A stretch of DNA of 64,000 bases from Ahniella sp. (GTDB lineage: Bacteria > Pseudomonadota > Gammaproteobacteria > Xanthomonadales > Ahniellaceae), in the NCBI GenBank assembly GCA_016712105.1, contig JADJRU010000001.1:248001-312000 (forward strand). Reading direction: 5' to 3'. Position 1 is the stretch's first letter; each line of letters opens with the position of its first letter. Positions 60,141-64,000 of the stretch are shown here, one piece after another. A program made the translations under genes and the position numbers. A model generated the notes under the pieces. That model was given only the letters and a program-made list of their open reading frames with translations, was not told the origin of the DNA and did no database searches.

Positions 60141-60222
60141 GGCAGCACCCGTCGCCGGAAAGACAAGCTGGCGATTATGCCGCCGTTTGCCGACGAACTC
60201 TGCAGCGGGTGTTTGAATCGGT

Positions 60223-61701
60223 TCAATCCTCCGCCATGAGCTTTTGGACCATAGCCATCTCTTCGTCGATACCGGCGCGCTGCCCTTCGAATGTGCGCTC
60301 CACCTCAATGTCCGGGTGAATCGGCGCATCGGGCGTGTCGGCTCCAAAGCGGGTTGCCAGTAGCGGAATGTCCACGGCAACACCGGAGTTCGGCAGATTG
60401 ACCCAAGCCAGTTGCCCGCCACTCAACCCGCGTCGGTTGCCCCCGGTGCTTTGTCCGACCAGCGTCGCGACACCCTTTGTCTGGGCCAACTGCGCGAACT
60501 GGAATGTGGCGGAACTGTTTTCTCCGCCGATCAACAGGAACACTTTGCCGCGGAACTGCGGTGCGATCGGTTCGAAGGTTTGTTTCCCGTGCGCCCTCGG
60601 CAGGAACTCCAGCATCCCGGCTTGTGGCCCATCGGCGATCGGACGAACCTGGCCGGTCCGATCGAAGAATCCGAAGTCCCAGGTATCGAGATATCGGGCC
60701 AGGATATAGGGCACCCGCTCGTATCGTGTAGCCGATTGATTGGATTCGAACTGGATCGGCTCATCAATCAAGTGCTGCACGATCCGCGCGCCGATGGCGC
60801 CATCACCACCTTCGTTCGCACGGATGTCGATGACCAGCGTGTGCACGTCTTGTTCCGACATGGACTTGAACGACTGGCGCAGAAACGCCTTCCAGTCGAA
60901 GTCGCTGTTCCAGAACGAGAACGTGGGCAAAGTCAGCCGTGCGGTCTGCCCCTCAACCTTGAACTGCCACGCTTCCGATTCGGGCTGGATCCCCTGATCG
61001 GCAAGCCGTGTTGCGCGTGCCTTGAGGCTGACCGCTTTGACCGATACCGTGCGCTGCTTCGCTCCGCGCTTCACTTGGACACGCCACCGACCATCGACCG
61101 GCGGGCTCAGCAGTGGCCAGGTGATGTCCATTTGGCTGTAGTCGAATCGGTCGTGGCCCAGTTGGCGCAGGCGCTTTTGGTCGCTCGCACCATCGGCGCG
61201 AAGGTAGGGCCACAACATGGTCCGGATCTGCGCCGGATTCGCGCCGTTGATCGTCAGAATCTCGTCGCCACGGCGTACGCGCCCATCGACGCTGTCCATC
61301 ACCAGCAATCGGTCCGCCACCCATTGAAGACGAAACGGGAGCTTGTTCGGGGCCTCCAGCAATTTCGACTTGATCGCACCTTGCTGGTTCAACACGTTCG
61401 TCCAGGTGTGCCCACAACGAATGCCGGCCGCCAACTCACTGGCCGCCAGGTACAACGCTTCCGGTGTCCGGGCAGCCTGACCTGCGGCCTCGAACCGGGC
61501 CAGCTTGGCTTGCCACTCCGCTTCGGACTGGTACTTGGTCAGGCCAGGGTGGAGTTCCAGAAGCGCCCGTCTCAGCACTCGGACATCTTCGGCCGCCTGT
61601 TCGGGGGTCAGCGTTTCAAGGGAACGCGCCGGACTTGGCGCAATCACCAGAAGCAGGAACAGCAGAACACCAGCCAGGCATCGAATCAGGACGTTCATCA
61701 T
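60223..61701 (-). CDS. S41-family C-terminal processing peptidase-like protein
   Basis: A 492-residue exported protein (signal peptide core LAGVLLFLLLVIAPSPARS). An N-terminal helical region (LTPEQAAEDVRVLRRALLEL, a tail-specific protease N-domain pattern) is followed by a PDZ-like segment (RVRRGDEILTINGANPAQI). The peptidase core comes next: LVIDIRANEGGDGAIGARIV, then FLLIGGENSSATFQFAQLA, where the Ser after GEN is the expected nucleophile. TLVGQSTGGNRRG completes the core. The catalytic Lys cannot be placed with certainty. It is in the same direction as kynA, 82 bp upstream of it. Confidence 0.82.
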   Translation of the reverse strand: MMNVLIRCLAGVLLFLLLVIAPSPARSLETLTPEQAAEDVRVLRRALLELHPGLTKYQSEAEWQAKLARFEAAGQAARTPEALYLAASELAAGIRCGHTWTNVLNQQGAIKSKLLEAPNKLPFRLQWVADRLLVMDSVDGRVRRGDEILTINGANPAQIRTMLWPYLRADGASDQKRLRQLGHDRFDYSQMDITWPLLSPPVDGRWRVQVKRGAKQRTVSVKAVSLKARATRLADQGIQPESEAWQFKVEGQTARLTLPTFSFWNSDFDWKAFLRQSFKSMSEQDVHTLVIDIRANEGGDGAIGARIVQHLIDEPIQFESNQSATRYERVPYILARYLDTWDFGFFDRTGQVRPIADGPQAGMLEFLPRAHGKQTFEPIAPQFRGKVFLLIGGENSSATFQFAQLAQTKGVATLVGQSTGGNRRGLSGGQLAWVNLPNSGVAVDIPLLATRFGADTPDAPIHPDIEVERTFEGQRAGIDEEMAMVQKLMAED

Positions 61702-61815
61702 GAGGCTCCAAAGGTTCCTGAAGCTTAGGCAGCCGCGTTACCGCCTGCGTCGCAATCCTCTGGTTTTGCTGAAAAATCCATGATTTGAGACGTTCCCCCG
61801 GATCTGCGCCGCGGA

Positions 61816-62934
61816 TCAGTCGGCCTCTTTCGGCAAGTCGGCGCGGAACTCACTTGGCGTCTTGCCGGTGAACCGCTTGAAACATCGATTGAAGCTGGCC
61901 TTCGAACTGAAGCCACACGCCAGGGCCAGATCGAGGAGCCCGGTGTCGGGCGTTCGGGCCAGCTCGGCGGCCACGGCGTCCACGCGCAGTCGGTTGATCA
62001 ACTCGTTGAAGTTCATGCCGAGTCCGTCGTTGATGGCCCGCGACAGATCACTGCTGTTGGTGCCGAGTTTGCGGGCCAGGCTCGGTAGCGATAGCTCCGG
62101 ATCGCGCCACCAACCGGCAGCGATCAACTTCTGTCGCCAATCCTGTGCCCGGGCAGTCCAGTCCACGGCCGGTCGAACCGATGGGGCCGGAGCCGATTCG
62201 GGTTCGGGGGCAGCCGGTTCCGCAACTGGGACATACACCGGGTAAACATGACGCGCGTGTCGATACCCTTCAGTGCCCAGGTAATAGACCAACAGGCCGA
62301 GCCAGACGTAGAACGGGAACTGCTGGAAATAGTCGAGTTTCGCCACCAGACGATCGAAGGCCACCAACCCGAGCCAGATCAGCAAGGTAAGGCCCAAGGC
62401 CAGCAGGAAGTGTCGGAGCCAGTCGAGCCGATGCTCTTCCATCTGGCTGTGCTCGCGTTCAAGCCAATCCCGATAGCGCTGCAGGTGCCGATACGAAAGC
62501 CACCAATAGACAGCGATCGACACGAACATCGACGCCAGTTCGATCGGGCCGAACCACGGTACATGCCAGTTCATGTCCCAGGCGTCCTTGAACGCCAGCG
62601 GTTGCGCAAACACCATGCAGTAATAGGCGAATTGCAACAACGTCGGGACAAAATGCCACCCCCAACCCGGCATCACCCGATCCCGCATCAGGTGATGAAC
62701 GTGCAGATAGAGCAAGGGCCCGATGGCCAGCGACAGGTTCCATGGCAAGAACGACAACCAAGGATAGGCTTCGTAGAACCCGGCATAACCGATGATGTAC
62801 GGCAGCAGTCGCAGCGAGATCACGATCAGCAGTGCCGACAGGAATCGGTTGGCCCAACGATTCTGCGGATTGAACCAGAGCAGGCTTGCGAACAGCAGCC
62901 CGTACATTCCGGCAACCAGCAGGGTGATGCTCAT
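61816..62934 (-). CDS. membrane-anchored AraC-family transcriptional regulator
   Basis: A 372-residue protein. The first ~230 residues hold about seven hydrophobic helices (MSITLLVAGMYGLLFASLLW, FLSALLIVISLRLLPYIIGY, LGLTLLIWLGLVAFDRLVAK). A proline/alanine linker follows (PAAPEPESAPAPSVRPA). An AraC helix-turn-helix domain ends the protein (LSLPSLARKLGTNSSDLSRA; LLDLALACGFSSKASFNRCF, then KRFTGKTPSEFR). The start at 62934 was chosen; 62952 is also possible. This plan is a one-component membrane sensor-regulator. The target is unknown; the S41 peptidase gene 115 bp downstream on the same strand is a candidate. Confidence 0.88.
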   Translation of the reverse strand: MSITLLVAGMYGLLFASLLWFNPQNRWANRFLSALLIVISLRLLPYIIGYAGFYEAYPWLSFLPWNLSLAIGPLLYLHVHHLMRDRVMPGWGWHFVPTLLQFAYYCMVFAQPLAFKDAWDMNWHVPWFGPIELASMFVSIAVYWWLSYRHLQRYRDWLEREHSQMEEHRLDWLRHFLLALGLTLLIWLGLVAFDRLVAKLDYFQQFPFYVWLGLLVYYLGTEGYRHARHVYPVYVPVAEPAAPEPESAPAPSVRPAVDWTARAQDWRQKLIAAGWWRDPELSLPSLARKLGTNSSDLSRAINDGLGMNFNELINRLRVDAVAAELARTPDTGLLDLALACGFSSKASFNRCFKRFTGKTPSEFRADLPKEAD

Positions 62935-63162
62935 CGAACCAAAACGGATCATGCGGACCGGCGCGTCACGGAGTTCGCGGAACCATAACACCAGCGGTCA
63001 GCATGCTCGGCACGACCCCGGCCAAAAACCCCGATATGGCGCGCTGCCGCATGCCCTATACCCATCAGATCAGCCCGATTCGATGAAAGATGTTGCACTG
63101 CACCAAAACCTTTGCTAGAGTTTCGTGGTAACCCGCTCATGGTGAGCGTGGAGGGCCAAGCA

Positions 63163-63543
63163 ATGTTTGAACAATTCAACACCAAGCTGATCGAAGTCAG
63201 CAAGCAGTTCGCCGATGCCTCCTTCAAGGCTCACGGTCTCGCCATGGAAGGTTTCGAGAAAGTCGTCAACATCCAGATCGCCACGCTGGAAGATCGCTAC
63301 AACGCCAACGCCGCTTTCTTCGGCAAGGCCAGCGAAGTGCGTGGCATGGAAGCCGCCAAGACCCTTCTGCCGGAAACGATTGCACTGAACCGCGAAACCG
63401 CGGAAACCGTGATCGCCCGCTCGCAGGAAGTCATCGGCGTTGTCACGAAGACGAACGAGGCCATCACGGCCCTTTTCCGCGGCCAGATCGAAGCGGCCAA
63501 CGAAAACTTCGTCAAGCCAGCTGCCCGCAAGGCTGCCAAGTAA
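63163..63543 (+). CDS. phasin family protein
   Basis: A 126-residue helical protein (MFEQFNTKLIEVSKQFADAS; ETAETVIARSQEVIGVVTKT) of the phasin family, which coats polyhydroxyalkanoate granules or acts as a general small helical protein. GGAGGGCC precedes the ATG at 63163. The C-terminus is lysine/alanine-rich (NFVKPAARKAAK). No pha synthesis genes are nearby. A hairpin follows (63555-63577). Confidence 0.8.
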   Translation: MFEQFNTKLIEVSKQFADASFKAHGLAMEGFEKVVNIQIATLEDRYNANAAFFGKASEVRGMEAAKTLLPETIALNRETAETVIARSQEVIGVVTKTNEAITALFRGQIEAANENFVKPAARKAAK

Positions 63544-63554
63544 TTCACTCGACT

Positions 63555-63577
63555 GAAGGCGCGTGACCCGCGCCTTC
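63555..63577 (+). terminator. hairpin after the phasin gene
   Basis: GAAGGCGCG (63555-63563) pairs with CGCGCCTTC (63569-63577), loop TGACC, 11 bp after the stop. No T run follows. A second hairpin, CGGTGAAC/GTTCACCG, lies at 63622-63643. Confidence 0.5.
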
Positions 63578-63689
63578 ACCGAGTCGGGACCGAACAGTGC
63601 CAAACGGCATGATCCGATCCCCGGTGAACTTTTCCGTTCACCGAGTTGTCAGTGAAGCGTAGGTAAGCTCACCGACATCAACGTTTGCG

Positions 63690-63780
63690 TGGAACGACGT
63701 TGCGCGAAGTCCTCCCTCCCCTTTGTATTGAGCGCAACGTCATTTAGAGGCCAGCGAGAAATCGCTGGCCTCGTTTTTTT
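63690..63780 (+). ncRNA. candidate small RNA with C/U-rich loop and own terminator
   Basis: GACGTTGCGC (63696-63705) pairs with GCGCAACGTC (63732-63741), holding a 26-nt loop that contains CCTCCCTCCCC, a perfect anti-Shine-Dalgarno type sequence. Six bases later a strong rho-independent terminator follows: GAGGCCAGCGA/TCGCTGGCCTC (63747-63757, 63762-63772), then GTTTTTTT. A compact hairpin with an unpaired pyrimidine loop before an intrinsic terminator is the classic plan of trans-acting sRNAs. No promoter could be assigned with confidence. Confidence 0.5.
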
Positions 63781-63781
63781 G

Positions 63782-64000
63782 GGCGACCCAATACTGGCTG
63801 AGCTACAAGACACTGCCGGAGTTGAGCAGCACTGCACTCAGTCGATCTTGCCCCCCCCGCTGAAGCCGACCTGGATCATCGAGGCTTCGACCGGAGTCAA
63901 GAATGTGGACGAACCACATCAATGGAATCCAGACATCGACTCGATTGCCAGCTGTTCGTGGATTGAGACGCAACGAAACGGAATCCTGCCAGAGAAGGGC
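63782..64000 (+). other. open frame running off the right edge, no supported gene
   Basis: One plus-strand frame stays open from 63782 to the edge (73 codons, containing PPLKPTWIIEASTGVKNV) but has no ATG. A minus-strand frame is also open for 66 codons from the edge. A run of eight C at 63851-63858 could hide an indel. I cannot tell whether either is coding. Confidence 0.15.

Noticed and set aside
63839..63880. C-terminus of a minus-strand gene (VEASMIQVGFSGGGKID then stop)
   Set aside because: The frame meets a stop about 28 codons upstream; only a frameshift at the C8 run could rescue it, and no family was recognised.
1..64000. tRNA or rRNA genes
   Set aside because: A read-through for TTC-loop-like sequences found only chance matches inside coding genes; no cloverleaf could be supported by eye.

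Overview
The window is 64 kb of GC-rich DNA from a gammaproteobacterium, most likely of the order Xanthomonadales/Lysobacterales. Three things point there: classic gammaproteobacterial gene orders (tgt-yajC-secD-secF, ybeD-lipB-lipA, lptD-surA-pdxA-rsmA, hslV-hslU), a PPi-type phosphofructokinase, and several secreted proteins ending in LF-x-NGFE together with dispersed CTCCCGCTTGCGGGAG-type intergenic repeats. No rRNA or tRNA gene and no insertion sequence was recognised. The genus is not determined.

Layout. 1-5.5 kb: the end of an alpha/beta hydrolase, then a four-gene MacAB/FtsX-type ABC export cluster with two different periplasmic adaptors. 5.5-14.9 kb: housekeeping genes (a broken hypothetical, acpH, ubiK, comM, lolA, rlmH, mpl, a TusA-like gene, adk, pfp). 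14.9-22.3 kb: Sec translocon auxiliaries and tgt, lipoate synthesis, and fbp. 22.3-33.6 kb: a secreted beta-helix protein, a TonB-dependent receptor, a P-domain/FG-GAP protein, a lone GspE/PilB-type ATPase, a secreted protein and an acyl-CoA dehydrogenase. 33.6-36.6 kb: a more A/T-rich block of hypothetical genes bounded by repeats. 36.6-38.5 kb: hslVU with a sigma32-like promoter. 38.6-48.3 kb: large secreted proteins, a macro-domain protein and a 130-bp tandem repeat array. 48.4-55.7 kb: rsmA, pdxA, surA and lptD, then a diguanylate cyclase and nth. 55.9-59.2 kb: a bufferin/oxazolin-type copper-binding RiPP operon (precursor with eight EGKCG motifs, DUF692/MNIO enzyme, DUF2063 partner, DoxX), followed by a secreted cupin. 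59.3-64 kb: tryptophan dioxygenase, an S41 peptidase, an AraC regulator, a phasin and a candidate small RNA.

The most interesting system is the RiPP operon at 55,960-58,694. The precursor carries all eight of its cysteines in EGKCG motifs. The MNIO enzyme and its partner are expected to convert them to thiooxazoles that bind copper in the periplasm.

Several genes carry single-base frameshifts (comM start, lolA, the gene at 5.5-6.8 kb, the secreted gene at 46.8-48.3 kb, doxX), two of them in homopolymers. surA has an in-frame stop and an apparent internal deletion. lolA is normally essential, so residual assembly errors are the simplest explanation for most of these.
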